Positions 23,540-37,399 of a stretch of 64,000 nucleotides of DNA are shown piece after piece. The stretch's first letter is position 1. Each line of letters begins with the position of its first letter. The position numbers and the translations under genes were made by a program. The stretch spans positions 61,942,230 through 62,006,229 of the forward strand of contig CM051516.1 in NCBI GenBank assembly GCA_028015205.1. The letters run 5' to 3'. The DNA comes from Mytilisepta virgata. Taxonomy: Eukaryota > Mollusca > Bivalvia > Mytilida > Mytilidae. The notes beneath the pieces were generated by a model. It was not told the DNA's origin and made no database searches. It saw only the letters and a program-made list of their open reading frames with translations.

Positions 23540-24940
23540 AGTTTCATAGTTGAGCTTTTCCGTTTCCTTCTTTTCTTGGATATGAGCAAACACATTTAAT
23601 ATACACCATCTACCCATCCTATCTTTGCTGAAGTAAATATAAATACAGTTTTTAAATGAAAATAAAAAAAATTGTAATCTGATAACATTATGGATATAAT
23701 GAACTTCATTAAACCTAAAGAAAGCTTTTATTACGATTGCGCCTTAAACTTTAATAAAATTATGTTGATGTGATTCTATATACCATAAAAGTGTCAACAA
23801 GTTTTAAATATGGAAAGTAAAGAATATTGCAAATTTTATTCAGAAAAAATGACTTGTAGTGATATAAAAGCTGAACTACACTCGAGATCTTAATCATATA
23901 ATAATTATATGCATAATTAAGGACATTCAAAAAACATGTAAGCAGTAACTAAACTTGTAAAAAAACCCAAGTATACAGGATGTATTGGTATACATATAAT
24001 TTCAGTTAACTTATTTTATTTTGCTAATTGTGAAGTGAACAATAAAGCCCCTCTTAAACTTTTTTGGCTAATTTATAGTTTTACCTCCCGGTTTTACCTT
24101 TACACATTCTCGTCCTTGAATTATATATGTACTGAAGTGACATATATAACATGTTAAAAAGTACACATCTTGTGCATTAAATTTGATAATGATAACAAGG
24201 AAGAACGGTATTGTGTAATTGTGTACAAGAATCTAACCAGTACCAAAGTGCATTAATTGTAACAGTCTCGTTTAATTTCAAATTAAACCATGTTTGCATG
24301 TAATGAAATATGAAAAAACGTTACCCTTGTTCAACCATCAACTATAAGAAAGTCATTCAAGAAAGATATGATTAAATACTCATGGATACACTCAAAAAGA
24401 TGATGAACTGGAATATTGATTTATTACTTAGTAATTTTATTAGTTTATTCATGAATACGTTTCATCTAGTTTAATAAGACTTCATAAAAATTGTAAGCGT
24501 ATTTTATTTGATGCTTTATATTATTTGAAGATAATACTCTGTAAAATTTAATATAATAAACGTGATGGGTTTTATTGGAAAATTAGGGGTGCATTAATGC
24601 ATTAATATTTTAGTAAAAAATGACATTTTAAAAAAAGCATCGAAACTGGCTATTATACATGTTAATTGTTAAGTTTTGTTTACGGATATAATTGTTGTAG
24701 GTTGATCCGAAAAAGATATTAGGAGGCAATAAATCTAGTGTCCACCCTGATGGTTTATATGTTAGATATAGTTTTAGTATACGTGGTTATTTTTTAAACT
24801 GAATTTTCCGGAAGTATAGTATACAAATAGCATTTCCAAAACATGTCTACCGTGTCTAGAAGTGCAGTACTTAATTTTTCACAAGTACACATACATGTAT
24901 CAAAAATTTTGAAATGTTAAATTTAGCTGCGTTTAGATGG
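23540..24940. other. AT-rich stretch with no recognised gene
   Basis: No ORF, splice-bounded conserved segment or structured repeat was recognised here. Confidence 0.5.
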
Positions 24941-24949
24941 TTACATGTC

Positions 24950-25045
24950 AGCTAAAGCCCGCCATTGGTAGCCTTGAGCCGTTTTCTGCTCTTTGGTATG
25001 GTGGTTGTCTCTTTGACACATTCCTTGTTTCCATTCTCTATTCTA
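24950..25045 (-). repeat. Inverted fragment of the ACCCGACCAAAGAGC family
   Basis: CCGCCATTGGTAGCCTTGAG, TTTTCTGCTCTTTGG and GTTGTCTCTTTGACACATTC are the reverse of modules at 22010-22100 and 2868-2950. Confidence 0.6.
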
Positions 25046-25068
25046 ACACTATTAATATAAGCCAAAGT

Positions 25069-25232
25069 ACAACATGCCAGATAAATAGTTTCAACGCAAA
25101 TATTTACCTACTATAGAATTTCAATTTCCATTTTCAGTTACCTAAGAAATAATATGCCTGATAAATAGTTTCAACACAAATATTTACCTACTATATAATT
25201 TCAATTTGCATTTTCAGTTACATAAGAAATAA
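25069..25232. repeat. Tandem duplication, ~80 bp x2
   Basis: GATAAATAGTTTCAACGCAA / GATAAATAGTTTCAACACAA, each followed by ATATTTACCTACTATA and TTTCAGTTACxTAAGAAATAAT, lie side by side with few differences. Non-coding. Confidence 0.75.
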
Positions 25233-25924
25233 TTGCTCATAATAGTCAAATCATGCATATTTAATATTTAGCATAAATAACATACCATCGTATTCAAACA
25301 ATAAATGATCATCTGCGAGAGAGAGAAAATATAGCATTCACTTTGAAATCAACTTTATTAATGTAAATATTGATGATTATGGGTTATGATTAAATTCTAA
25401 AATATATTTGTTCTGATATCAAGTTTACTTTCAGTACAATTGGGACGTTCAGCTTTGAGTGGTGCACAATATTGTAAACAACGAAATGTATTTTCATAGT
25501 TTCCGAAGTTAATTTAAGTCTTTTGGGGATAGGTTGTGTCATCGGATATAATTAACAACGGACAACAGGGTATGTCAACATTCATAGTTCCATTTTAGAC
25601 TGGTTGAAGATAAATATTCCATACTTTCCTGTTTGACTCATTCTACTGCATTCATCTTAACTAATTATGAAGATTAATTGTCATTTAATATACATGCCAG
25701 GTTGACTTACGTGTAAAGCCATTTCTGCGAATTACTTATAATATGTAGTTAAAATAGGGCGCATGACTTTAGAAAGGAAAGTTCCACATATAATATGCAT
25801 TTTTAAGCCTCTGTTAACCGAACGCTTTGTGTTGACCATCTTTTTGGTTGTCTGGCTGAAATAATTATAATCATCATGATCATGATAAAGGATTGAGTAG
25901 TTAAGTCGTTTGACCGCTTCTAAA

Positions 25925-26216
25925 CATACATGCATCACAAACTTCTAGACATACATGCATCACAAACTTCTAGACATGCATGCATCACAAACTTCTAGAC
26001 ATACATGCATCACAAACTTCTAGACATGCATGCATCACAAACTTCTAGACATACATGCATCACAAACTTATAGACATGCATGCATCACAAACTTCTAGAC
26101 ATACATGCATCACAAACTTCTAGACATACATGCATCACAAACTTCTAGACATGCATGCATCACAAACTTCTAGACATACATGCATCACAAACTTCTAGAC
26201 ATACATGCATCACAAA
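25925..26216. repeat. Minisatellite, 26-bp unit, about 11 copies
   Basis: The unit is ACTTCTAGACATACATGCAT plus CACAAA. Units differ mainly at one site, giving either ATACATGCAT or ATGCATGCAT, so the two versions alternate through the array. There is no spacer sequence, so this is a simple tandem repeat. Confidence 0.95.
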
Positions 26217-26219
26217 ATA

Positions 26220-28430
26220 TTTAAGTAGTTGTGAATAATTGACCACGCTCCTTTTGGAGCTCTGAATATATAAATGAACAATTTTTATAACATATAAATG
26301 GTTTTATTTGCAACTATTGTACAGGTTTGTGACTTTGTTGTCGATGATTATTCTCAATAGCTGATTTGTAAAATTATATGTTGTCATCCATGAAGAATTG
26401 TGTAACCAAGCCGAGACAAAGAACATTTTCAAAGGCTTAGTTTTATTTTCCTAATTGAGTACATAGATATAAATCAACGTCATTCGATTTTTCAAAATAA
26501 ATTCTTTGATACCAATTTTGATGCGCAATATGTGCACATTTCGTCGATTTACGACTCTTCAGTTGTACTCGAGGCCTAAAATGTTGAAGAGCAAATTCGA
26601 AAAATGCCAAAATGACCAAAAGGGTTATGCACGAGGAAGATACCTCTTAGTTTTTACAAATTTTACATTTTTGGAACAGTAAATTTAAATTATCACATGA
26701 TGTAGCACATTGAAAGTCAATTGAGATTTCATTATTTAATTTTCCACTTCACACTATTTTAATTGCTATCACATTATTAAAAAATAAGGTTTGTGTAAAG
26801 TCCTCTTGTTTAACATAAAATTATTCAATGAAAATAAAGTTAAATGAAAATTTGAAAGTGCCCTAAGGAGGCTCTTTTACTCTCAGTGTGGTGTAGAAAA
26901 CATAATATTACGTTAAAATATCATCCCGGAGTTTTAAAAATTATTTAATGAAAATAGCCTATAGCTATGACCTTGTCATGAATTAATGGACTTTCAAAAT
27001 TAAAATATGTCCATTTATATGTATCTGATAAAATGTTTTAACAGTTTACAAGATTTTAAGTGAACGATTATGTAAATACAAATAATAAGGACCGAATTTT
27101 AGAATTGGTAATCCATAGCTTATGGTGAAATTGGACTATCCTTAATAAAATATACGGTTTATTGTATACGTATTTTCATATATGTCTAAAAATAAAATTT
27201 AAAGGCCTATAAATTTTGGTAAACCTTTCAATTTTAGAAACATCCTACAAGTACACCTTCTAAACAAGCCATAAAGATTTTGATAATATTCATTTTTTTA
27301 CAATATAAAATAAAAATAGTTTTAAAAACAAGACAATCCTGTGCATGTTGCAAACAAAATACAACATGTCTAAATAACATCTTCTGACAACACATAATCT
27401 AAAAGTATACTAAATATAATATGCAATAGCCTGTGTATTTTTACCTCATAATTAAAAATGAAATCACACCTTATAAATGCAATTAAAACCTATTATCCTA
27501 ATTTTAATCAGCTTGACTCAAACTTTAAACTTAAAACTCATTCATTCATCATCTTTATTTCCTTTTTTCAGAGATTATATTATACAAGATGACAAAATCC
27601 CAAAAAAGATATTATGTCTAATGTTGTGGGCTATATAAAGCAATCCATGGAGTTGCGAAAATGAGATCCACATTAGCTATATACTCGCATAACTATTAAC
27701 TTGACTCGTTTAGAACTTTATTCATATAGGTGTGTGTAATTTATGTACATAGCCGTAATTCAGGTAATGTTTGCATTTTAACTCGTCAGGTTTTACTATT
27801 GGCAATTAACTATTGTATATATAAACATGTATAAAGTACCAAAACACTGTATTTTGATGTCAAAAAATCTCACAAAATACGGAAAATTATCTTTGTCGTG
27901 CAATATGTATTGTTAAAAGTAGAGTCAAATATAGAGGAATAAAAGTGGAATCACCAATAACATTATTTTAAGGATGTGCGACTATTTATTTTTATGTCAA
28001 ACAGCAAAATGTCAAGTAAGTTTTAGGTCTAATTTAGACAAAAACTGGTTAATTCAGACCCTTACTTCGTGTAAAACGTAGAAAGGAAATTCAATATTTT
28101 CGCTAGGGCGCGTACAGGCGTCATGTATGCGCGAAAATTGGAATATTTCAAAAAGGGCCGACAATGTCAAACTTTTCATAGCTTATGCTTAGAATTGTTT
28201 GGGTTAACCCTCCGAGAGGTACAAGACAGCATACAAGAAAGTTACTTGGAGTTTGGGTACCCATAAACCTGGTTTAACCCAAACCTTGCTATTCTGACTT
28301 CCTAGGTAATAACTTATTACACGAAGTCCTTTCATTTCTTGGAAAAATAGTAGAAAATGTTACCTTCAACAAATGGATACATAGATCAGTAATGTGTAAC
28401 ACAACGGAATTACAATATCATAGTGTTATT
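26220..28430. other. AT-rich stretch with no recognised gene
   Basis: Apart from the dispersed repeat at 26500-26640 and a weak imperfect palindrome at about 28060-28335 (TTGGGTTAACC / GGTTTAACCCAA near its centre), nothing recognisable is seen. Confidence 0.5.
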
Positions 28431-28431
28431 A

Positions 28432-28592
28432 AATGGGTATTTTCATATAAAGCCTGTATAATGTCCAAGTCAGTCGTATTGGGTCGTGGTCAGCTGTATA
28501 GGTCCGAAGCAACGCCCTACACAGCTGATCGAGTCCCAATACGAGGACATAATACAAGCTTTATATGAAAATGTCCATTTTATGATACCTTT
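28432..28592. mobile_element. Palindromic MITE-like element
   Basis: The left arm ATTTTCATATAAAGCCTGTA, with GTCGTATTGGG, is mirrored by CCCAATACGAGGACATAATA and CAAGCTTTATATGAAAAT on the right. Total length is about 160 bp with a GC-richer centre (AGCTGTATAGGTCC ... ACACAGCTGATC). The layout fits a fold-back MITE; no transposase is nearby. Confidence 0.65.
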
Positions 28593-28599
28593 ACTAACC

Positions 28600-31500
28600 A
28601 ATGACTTAAAATTACAGTAATTTTTTAAAACCTTTTATTGTGGTCATAACTATACGGCGAATATACTGTCGTTCACATTATTATTTTTTTCAACGGCAAA
28701 AACACGTAGATCTAGTTGTCTATGGAGAACTGTAATCGGAAGTTTATACAGGGCCGATTCCCTGTATTCATTTTTATACAGGGCATCTGCCCTGTGCAAA
28801 TGGTCAATTTATACTGTATTTAGGTCATTGGTTAATAAAACGTAATACTTATTGGTCTTCATATATATTTCTATATAATTAATACTGATACCAGAAACAT
28901 TTACAATTACAAAACAATCAATTTCGTTAACATCCCTCAAGACAACAACTACAACAACAGCAACAGCAATAGCAACAAAATGCATAAAGGATATACTGTA
29001 CATTGAAAAAAAAACTCTAATCAATCCATCATAGCCCGTATGTAGCAAAACGTGCATTTATTTGCTTTCTTATGAAGTGCGCTCAATAGAAAGTTTTTGT
29101 ACGTACCTGTCTAATTTATTATGTCAGTATATAAGTTTTTAGTGAACCTACCCCAATGCCAAGCAATACAGTTTGATATATATAAATACGCAGTTTGGAG
29201 TATATAAAACATTATCTTATAGTGAAACTAAGTTCAATATATGTATTTGCTTAATTTATTTAACGTTATAGCACCACTTTTAGCTGGTACCTGTTTCTGA
29301 GTAAAGCCGACTATAAAATATTATATAATGAACCAAGATGTACAACAGATAGCCTGGGCCCATATGCATAAAACTTCTTAACTTTTAAAAGTGTATCCCA
29401 GCTAAGATTTCACTTAAAATTTCCTTAGTTAAGTGGTATGCATGAATTAACTTAACGTAGGAAGTGACAATACGGCACTCATTGTGATATTCATTAAGCC
29501 ATTAATACAATGAAAATTTAAGAAGATAAATATTGTAAAAATTGAAATATTTAAGGTAGAACTATTTTTATGGTGGGTTGGCCTTGATCCTGAAACTTTT
29601 ATAGCGCCTTCTTAGTTCGGAACAAGTGCTCGACTTTAAATATACTATAGGTTATTTCATGCCATGGACTACATTATATTTTTTCATCCTTCTTCCTGGC
29701 GATATTTGAATGGCAGATTTAATGTATTACATGTACATAACAATACAGAGCGGTAGGGGCAATGTGTCTTGCTGAAGATGTTACAGTTTGACTGTCATTT
29801 AAATGTAGACTTTAAGTACTTATAGTATCTAACGTATGTTGACTTATACATGTTAAAATTAGGTTGGCGGGTTAGATGTTATCACATTAAGTACTCATCA
29901 TTCAATATGGATGCCTCCTTTATTTGTTAAAGTCTATCGAAGCCTTTGTCTTGATACAATGTAGTGTTTCCAATGATTTACTTTGTTTTTTAGGGTTCAC
30001 TATGTGTATTGTTTTGAGGATCTTGCATTGACCTCTAGATGAATGTGTTTATGTTCAGTCTGGAGATGGGATGTCATTAATCCCATATCCAATCTTTTTT
30101 ATATTCTAAAGTCATAAACAACACAGATAACCATACAACAATTGACAGATGCTCGTGGAATTGTAATATTTTGTTGTTCCAGTAGTACTAGAGGGAGTCT
30201 TGCAATGTTACAAGTGTCGATAATGGAGCATGAAAAGGTTACCCTTAAGGGTTACCTAATGTTACTCCCGATTTGTATGAGAGTTCTGTTGCTTCAAATT
30301 ACGTTCTGTCTGGCTCTAATTATATTTAGTTTGTTATGCCTTTTTTTTATTCTTTTAGTTTTATCCTTGTGACATTTGAGTGGTGTACTGAATTATCAAT
30401 ACTTTGTCTTGCCTTCAGATTTCGGTCTGATGGTGTTTCATCTTTTCATTACGCGTAATCACTAACTTATCATAGGAAATATTGTATTCCTTTTATTTTT
30501 ATCATTCGTACAGCTCCCAAATCGAAAAAAGTATGAATGTAGAAAAAAAAAAACAAAGAAAATTTTAGGAAATTTAAATAACCAAGGAACCGCAATATTC
30601 TATATCAATATACACATGGAAGATATTTTGACATGTGTAAATCAAATTGCTTCTAGTCTATCAATATGTGTCAAAAAATTAATTTGGATAAAATTTCAGC
30701 TCGTATATATATGTGACACTTGTCAGTATAATGATTTCAAAGTCATCTGTGAATTATAAACATGATATTCTGGGTAAACATTGTTATTTATTAAACTCAA
30801 TGGGTACAACAACTATAAACTATCAATGTTTGTCTATTATTTCACAGTAAAGAAACTCTCTGCTGAGATTTAAATTGATCTTAATCATGTTGCAGTACAG
30901 AGGGTAGCCATAGACGTACTGGAGCATGTTAAAAATAGCAGTCGTTCATTGCAGATGCAGATATATGGTTTCGAAAATACTTAATTTCGTAGTTTCCTAG
31001 GAACAAGTCAGCTGATGTTATGCTATGCCTTGAATACTTTAAACAAATAATTTATGTGATTTGCCTTTCAAACAAATTCAAAGGAAACTGGTTTTCCACG
31101 AATAATATTGAACCCATTGTACAACCACATCTGCTTTATTAATCTGCCTTTTAAGACATGAAGTTTTGTTTTCATTTACAGTGCATCTCATATTAATTAG
31201 ACCCGTCATCTTTATTATGTGACCGTTTTTGTACATTTTCCCATGAGTGGTCGCATCAGACTCAATAGTCTTGGCTTTAAAATAAAATCTATAATATTTG
31301 CATGATTTAGTGTATTTAAGCTTTTGTTTAAAATTATTTATCATCAATAAATACCCAATCTGTTTTGTTTGTAATTTCAATGTTCTTCAACGTGTATTCT
31401 GATTTTGGACCTTTTCGTGAGATTCGGAAGACAAAATGACATTGGTGTACTACTTCAATACGCTGTTCTCGTTAAAAATATCAAATGTTTAAATTTTCAT

Positions 31501-32925
31501 TTAAATGTTTTAATCAAATTACACTTTTCCTTCTTACACGAAAACTATTAACATAGTTAATTGATTTAATTATCCTCTGAATTTGTACCCTTCAGAGAAC
31601 GATATTATTGTACCATTTAGGTAATTATATTGATACAGATCAAAATGGACAGTATTTGGGTTTAATTAACTGAATTCCTCACAAGATCTTCTGACAGATA
31701 AATGGGAATAGTGTCTGACGTTAATGCTACATGATTTTCTTGACATTGAGACTTAATGTGTTCTTAATCCTAAATTTCTTACTTTTACCCTTATGGCATT
31801 GTATGGAGAACTTTTATGTACATATTCACTTGATAGATAAAGAGACAGCAATCAAATGTATTTTCCAACCATTTCGCATTCACATAAATTTCTACAAAAC
31901 AGCAATTACAGGAAGTGATCTTGTATCAGGTAAAATAAAACTGGAAATAATGTGTCTACGAAATGATACACAATACTTCAAATCGATCCTATTTTAAGGC
32001 AACAACACATTCAAGCAATTGCTACACACTAAAAACCCATCTTATCATGATACTTCGTGTTCTAAATGTTCTATATAGTGTCTAAAAATTAAATGAATTT
32101 TAGTTTTATTACTCTCTTCTTTAGTTACCATGGAAACAAAACATGTTTTGAAAAAAAAACACAAAAAATTCCAACAAGTCAAAAGCACTTTCCACAACCT
32201 TTATCATTTACGTAATTATATTAAAATCAGTGGGGAAGATCTAATAATAAACCGTTTCATAAAATAGCGAAATAAATTAATACACTGTATGGCCATTTCG
32301 GTGACTGACAACTCATCATCAATGCTCCAGATCGAAATGTTGTAAAACCGGTTAAAGATATAATGATGAATTAATAAGCACAACCATAAAAAAAACAAAA
32401 CAATTAAAACAAACAGGAATCCAAATTCAGATAAGGGTTACCTCTGCATCAAAAGAAAGTGCCTTAGAAATTTCGAGATATTTTTGTCAAATTTTGAACG
32501 GAAAATTTAAAGGCATTTAAGAAGTAAATTATACCAGGACAAACATTCTGGCTGCTGGGCTGATAATGCCCTCGGGGACTTACAGTCCACCAGCAGTGAC
32601 ATAGAAAAACTTTCAGAATTTTGAAAAGGTTTGCTCTTTTTTGGTTTTTGTCGAGAATATAATAAACCTTGAAGATGCTTCATCACTTACGTAGAATCCT
32701 ATAACTTAAAGGTTGATTATAAAAAGTTTTTGAAGATTTATTGTTACGTGCAGCTTTCGTAAGAAAATCACACATTCTTCAATAACAACGAGGCAATGAA
32801 AGCAAGTTCCATATTCAATAACAAGGATACAATGGAAATAAGTTTTTGACACAAAAGATATTTCTGAAATACATGCATTTAATACATCTACAAAACATAC
32901 TAAAGAGAGATATAATTAATGTGTA
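28600..32925. other. AT-rich stretch with no recognised gene
   Basis: Only short ORFs of low complexity occur. Part of 30290-30420 resembles the plus-strand text near 33200-33390 (TTTTGTTTAGTTTATTAT-like), which suggests dispersed repeat fragments. No exon was recognised. Confidence 0.45.
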
Positions 32926-32931
32926 TTCAAA

Positions 32932-33195
32932 TATCTGGGTGGCCGAGTGGTCTAGGTAGTTCGTCATGACTACTAATGATCACTAGCCTATCACGCTGGG
33001 GTTGTGAGTTCGAATCTCAAATGTGGCGAGTTGTGTTCGACTCCGATCTTAATTGACAAGGATTGCCAATTTTCCTACCGAAGGTCGGTGGTTCTCTCCG
33101 GGTACTCCGGCTTCCTCCACCAATAAAAACAAGCCGAAGCGAAATGGCCAAATGTGCTGAAAACGGCATTAAACCCCAACTAAACAAAATCAAAT
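32932..33195 (+). mobile_element. tRNA-derived SINE
   Basis: The head GGGTGGCCGAGTGGTCTAGG contains a Pol III A box (TGGCCGAGTGGT), and about 55 bp later GTGAGTTCGAATCTC is a B box. The length and variable region recall a Ser/Leu-type tRNA, but the 3' half does not close an acceptor stem, so it is a SINE head, not a functional tRNA gene. The body has GGTGGTTCTCTCCGGGTACT followed by CCGGCTTCCTCCACCAATAA, a conserved central block. The 3' boundary is approximate. Confidence 0.82.
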
Positions 33196-33394
33196 ATCTG
33201 TGCTGTCTTGTTCTACTTTTGTTTAGTTTATTATACGTTTTTTATATTCTTTTAGTTATACATTTTTTCACAGGTATCCTTGTTGTGTTTGTTTGTTGTG
33301 TTCCATTCTCCTGGATTTGTCCAAATTTGTGGACTTTTTCAACTGTTTTGTCGCTTCGGTATTCTTTTGCCGATATTATATAGTTGCTATTATG

Positions 33395-35415
33395 TACGTT
33401 AAAAGTAACATAAATGCTAAGTTGACATAACAAACCAGTCAAATTGAATATTTATTCAGAGAGTAAGTATTTCATATGATTCCGAATTTGAAAAAAAGTG
33501 ACGCAAACTATCACAAAATGTCATTTTCTGCCTAATTCTTAAATGGTACTATTCAGTTAAAAATGGAATACACCTGTCAAGTGTAACTAACCAAATTGTT
33601 GTTTTTTTTTTTGTTGTTGTTAACTACTCATAAGTCTTCAGGGATTGGTACATGTACAGACTCATTTTAATTACGGACAATCCTTTTAAGAGTTTGGCTA
33701 AAAGATTAGAACTATACCACCGTCTTTTGTTTGTCGGTCAATTTAAATACACCGGCTAAATGTTTAAGATCACCATATTTTCATACTTAATCTCTTCTGA
33801 AAATATTATAAATCTGAATAGCGTTATTTAATGTTAATACACATGTACGTATCAGGTATATACATAAATTATATAATTTCGCATCTGTGTTAATTCACAA
33901 AATCCTAAAGCGACAGAACATGTATGCCAGGATGGGTTTGTGTTTGAAATAGTCATACATTGTATTTTTATTAATTCAAATCGTATAAAATTTAAATAAA
34001 AATATTCGTCTAAAAACTTCTGAAATTCAAACGTCAGACATCAAAATTGTTTAGGTGAATTATTTTTCTTTCTTGACTTTTCTGATGACAGGTTGTATGT
34101 ACCCTAATGTATTGCTGTCAAAGAGTCAAGATTGTCATTTTAGGCAAAACACAATTTAGAATGATTTCCGTTTAAAGTGTGGACGTGTCAAATCTATATG
34201 CTTTAAATATTATTGTCGTGTAATCTTGAGAAATGAATTCTTACATGTGTCTTCTCAATTGTAGGTTATATTATAAACTTAAATTGACTTACCTAATTAT
34301 TAATTTTTAACCCTTAATCGAAGAATTTTATTGTCCCATTTGGAGAACGAGTAGCCGTATGTTCGATAATAAAATGAACTTTTTTCATTTTAAGTCTAAT
34401 TATCTGATCATTGACAAGATTTGTTGATAAACCTGCAATGTTTATGAAAACATAAATGCGACTAATGTTAGTACATTGTAATAGATTAACAGATATGTTT
34501 TTCTTTTCTCAGGGATCAAACAAAACTTTTTAACTTGATATATATTTTTTCTGTTATTAGGCATAACTGTAATATTATATTTACGAAGACGACAGATAAA
34601 AAATCAGTCAATTATTAATATTTTTTCTCAATAAATTCGAGGAAAAGCCAAAGTATTGAGAATGGAACACAACAAACAAACGCCACAAGGATATTTGTAC
34701 GTGTATAACTAAACGAATAAAAAACATATAATAAGGTAAACAAAAATAGAAAATAGCACAGAAACTAAAGCACTAACAATGTGAATTCCCACTTAATACC
34801 GGAAGTGACAGGAGCGCCCGGAAGAGTAAGCATTTCCTGCTCAATTAGATGGAATTAGAAACACTCAGATACCTACATTACTTGCTTACGATCTGCAATA
34901 ACCTTCATCAAGGACATGTACGCTTGTAATCAAAACTTTGGAAAAAGAAATTAAAAAACATGAATAAAAATAAGAAATTAATAAGAATAAAATAAAATAA
35001 TTAAAAAACATTGTGCCTAAGTCATGTAAGTAAATGTAATGCACCAGAATGATTCATGGTCAATCAAAAGACAATATCTAGAACAATGTAGCAAAACATC
35101 CAACCAGAAAACACAAAATAGAAAAATGAAATTGTCAACAGAAACAGAAACACGAAAATAACTTTGATATGAGCTTTGGTACTTTTTTGTGTTATGGAAG
35201 TAAGTACATAAAGAAAATACGGGTTTTAGTCGTCCATCTATTATTGACAAACAGATTATGTTAAAGTCTATGACGAGTCATGAGGAACGACCTTTCAAGG
35301 GCATACTCCAAAAAAAAAAAAAAAAAAACAAAAAACACATTCTAAACAGGCCTTCAATACAAACCTGGAGCATAAGAAATATAAACTCCCACAATATTAT
35401 TTTTAATTAAAAGAT
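33395..35415. other. AT-rich stretch with no recognised gene
   Basis: The only notable item is a short GC-richer fragment at 34795-34860 (GGAAGTGACAGGAGCGCCCG), which resembles part of the family at 50760-50800. An A-run occurs at 35309-35328. Confidence 0.45.
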
Positions 35416-35416
35416 A

Positions 35417-36330
35417 TAGTCCTGTCAAACTAAGCTTTAACCTCAAACTAATTGCAACAGAAAATGATTTAGTTCTAATCTATAGCATTAAGCCCCAAAT
35501 ATACACAGAAAAAAGTCTCATAAAATCTTACTTGAGGAAAACTCAAAATCAGCATTTTTAATTTCCTATGGAAATTAACATTGGAAAGGGGAGATAACTC
35601 TGCAAAAGAGTCTTTTTTTGTCAGTTTTTGGTTGATTTTCTCAAAATTCATGTAAATTATGATACTTTGATGGGGTTATAAGTTCGTATTTGACTATATT
35701 ATATAATCTTCTGCTCATGAAATGTACAAAACCGAAATGTTATGGGTATTTTTATTTTTTTTTGTGCATTTTTCATTACAGAAATTGCAAATTTGTGGCT
35801 TTGTGACCAATTTGAAAAAATAATGTGAAAATTCGGTATTGTTTATATCTGTAAATTATATTTAATCAGCGTCTACCTTGTTTTAAGAAACTTTAAACCA
35901 CAAAAAGAAGAATATATGCTTAATTATTTTTATTAAATTTGAGATTCTTTACCTTGACAAGTTGAAAAATTTAATAAATGGTCAACTAATGAATTACGAA
36001 ATCTAGGTTGTAGCTTGATAAACGATATGAAAAAAACTTTAGAGTTGTTTGTTATACTCTAAAGACGGCTAAATTATCAAGAATCAATACATTCTGCTGA
36101 ATAGAAGCGGTAAAGTTATAATTTTGTATCAATTTTTATTGATATTTCTGTCTTTTTTGCAGAGTTATCTCCCATTTTCAATGCAAATGTCCATAGGAAT
36201 TTTAAAATCGTAAAACCTCAAGTTAGATTTTGTTGGACTTTTTTCTGTGTATATTTGGGGTATAATGCTAAAGATTAAAACTTAAAAATCTTCTGTTGCA
36301 ATTACTTTAAGGTTAGGGTCAAATTTATGC
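35417..36330. mobile_element. Fold-back element with ~190-bp imperfect inverted arms
   Basis: Left-arm phrases CCCCAAATATACACAGAAAA, TTTCCTATGGAAATTAACAT and GGGGAGATAACTCTGC reappear reversed at 36160-36300 as GCAGAGTTATCTCCC, AATGTCCATAGGAATT and TTTTCTGTGTATATTTGGGG. Arms are roughly three-quarters identical by eye and flank an AT-rich core of about 550 bp. No ORF is seen, so it is presumably non-autonomous. Confidence 0.75.
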
Positions 36331-36334
36331 TAGA

Positions 36335-37340
36335 TTGACTGGACTAATAGATATCATCCCTAGAGTATTCAAACTATATATGGTTCGAGGTCATTAATTG
36401 GCACTTATGATACAGTCTCGAAAATTAATTTATTTATTTAACTGTTAGTTTACACCTTTACTGACTGTTTGTACCATCTGTTGTAATACTGATAATGATC
36501 TTTAATTACACACGACAAGGAATGGACATTCATTTTATTTTAATTAACTCAGTAAATGTCAAGATCGTTTGAAAGATTAATATAAAATAAATATATTTAA
36601 AATCTGAGTCTTTTTCTTGTCCATCCATTTAAATTATTACGGAATAGTAAGAAATGATAAGATCAGATGTTTAACTGAAAATTCGGAAGCATTTAAAAAT
36701 AATATGTATTTTGTGAAATTTTTCTCAATGATTCCAGAAAAAAAAACAACATTTTGGTATAACTTGTACAGAGTAATGTATCAGGTTAGAAATAGGTTTT
36801 GACATGTGAAATTAAAGTATTATCCAACCTGATACAGATCTTAACAACTGTAAGGATGGCAGAGTTATCTTTCTTCTTATCTTGTAACACTAATAGTTAT
36901 TTTTAGTTTATTCATATAATTACTACCGTTTTGCCATATTATTATTACTTTATAATTTTTTTCAGTAAGAGAGCAATCAGTTAATGTATTTTTTTTAGAT
37001 AGGTGTAAGCTAGGATTTTGCTATAATGCTTCCAAAATGTAGATCCCCCCCTTCCCACCACCAAGAAGGAAAGAATAAATCATAAACACAATATGTCTTT
37101 TAGTGAAAATTATACAATGTGCAGTATTTGAACGCAGAGTGTGTATTGATTTAAAATAAAGATGGATACCTAAACAAAGTCAAATATTTAGAGAGCAACC
37201 AAATATTAAAAATTGGATGACAAAAAAATCTAAATTTTTATGACAGCTCTGTCATGTCTGTGCTCTTTCAATTCATATGATGAAGACAGTTTGTACCACA
37301 AATTGACAAAACACAAGACCATTGTCCTACAGCCTAAATT
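36335..37340. other. 3' flank of the EF-hand gene, no further gene seen
   Basis: AT-rich sequence with a C-run at 37044-37052; probably contains the 3' UTR of the calcineurin-B-like gene. Confidence 0.45.
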
Positions 37341-37345
37341 AACAA

Positions 37346-37399
37346 TCACATTTTAAAATTAATAGTCATTCTATTCATAATTTCATGGTCAGGTATCAT
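37346..37399 (-). CDS. EF-hand gene, terminal exon
   Basis: The acceptor TTTTGTTTCAG is followed by 17 codons (MIPDHEIMNRMTINFKM) and TGA at 37346-37348. The EIMNRMTINF ending parallels the C-terminus of the CHP family. Confidence 0.82.
   Translation of the reverse strand: MIPDHEIMNRMTINFKM

Noticed and set aside
22662..23617. Minus-strand ORFs of 182-275 aa rich in His/Gln/Thr
   Set aside because: Frames of the 25-bp minisatellite; the same repeat is read in all three frames.
25925..26216. CRISPR-like array
   Set aside because: Units are directly abutting with no unique spacers, and the DNA is eukaryotic.
32932..33010. Functional tRNA gene
   Set aside because: A and B boxes are present but no closed acceptor stem; a SINE body follows directly.
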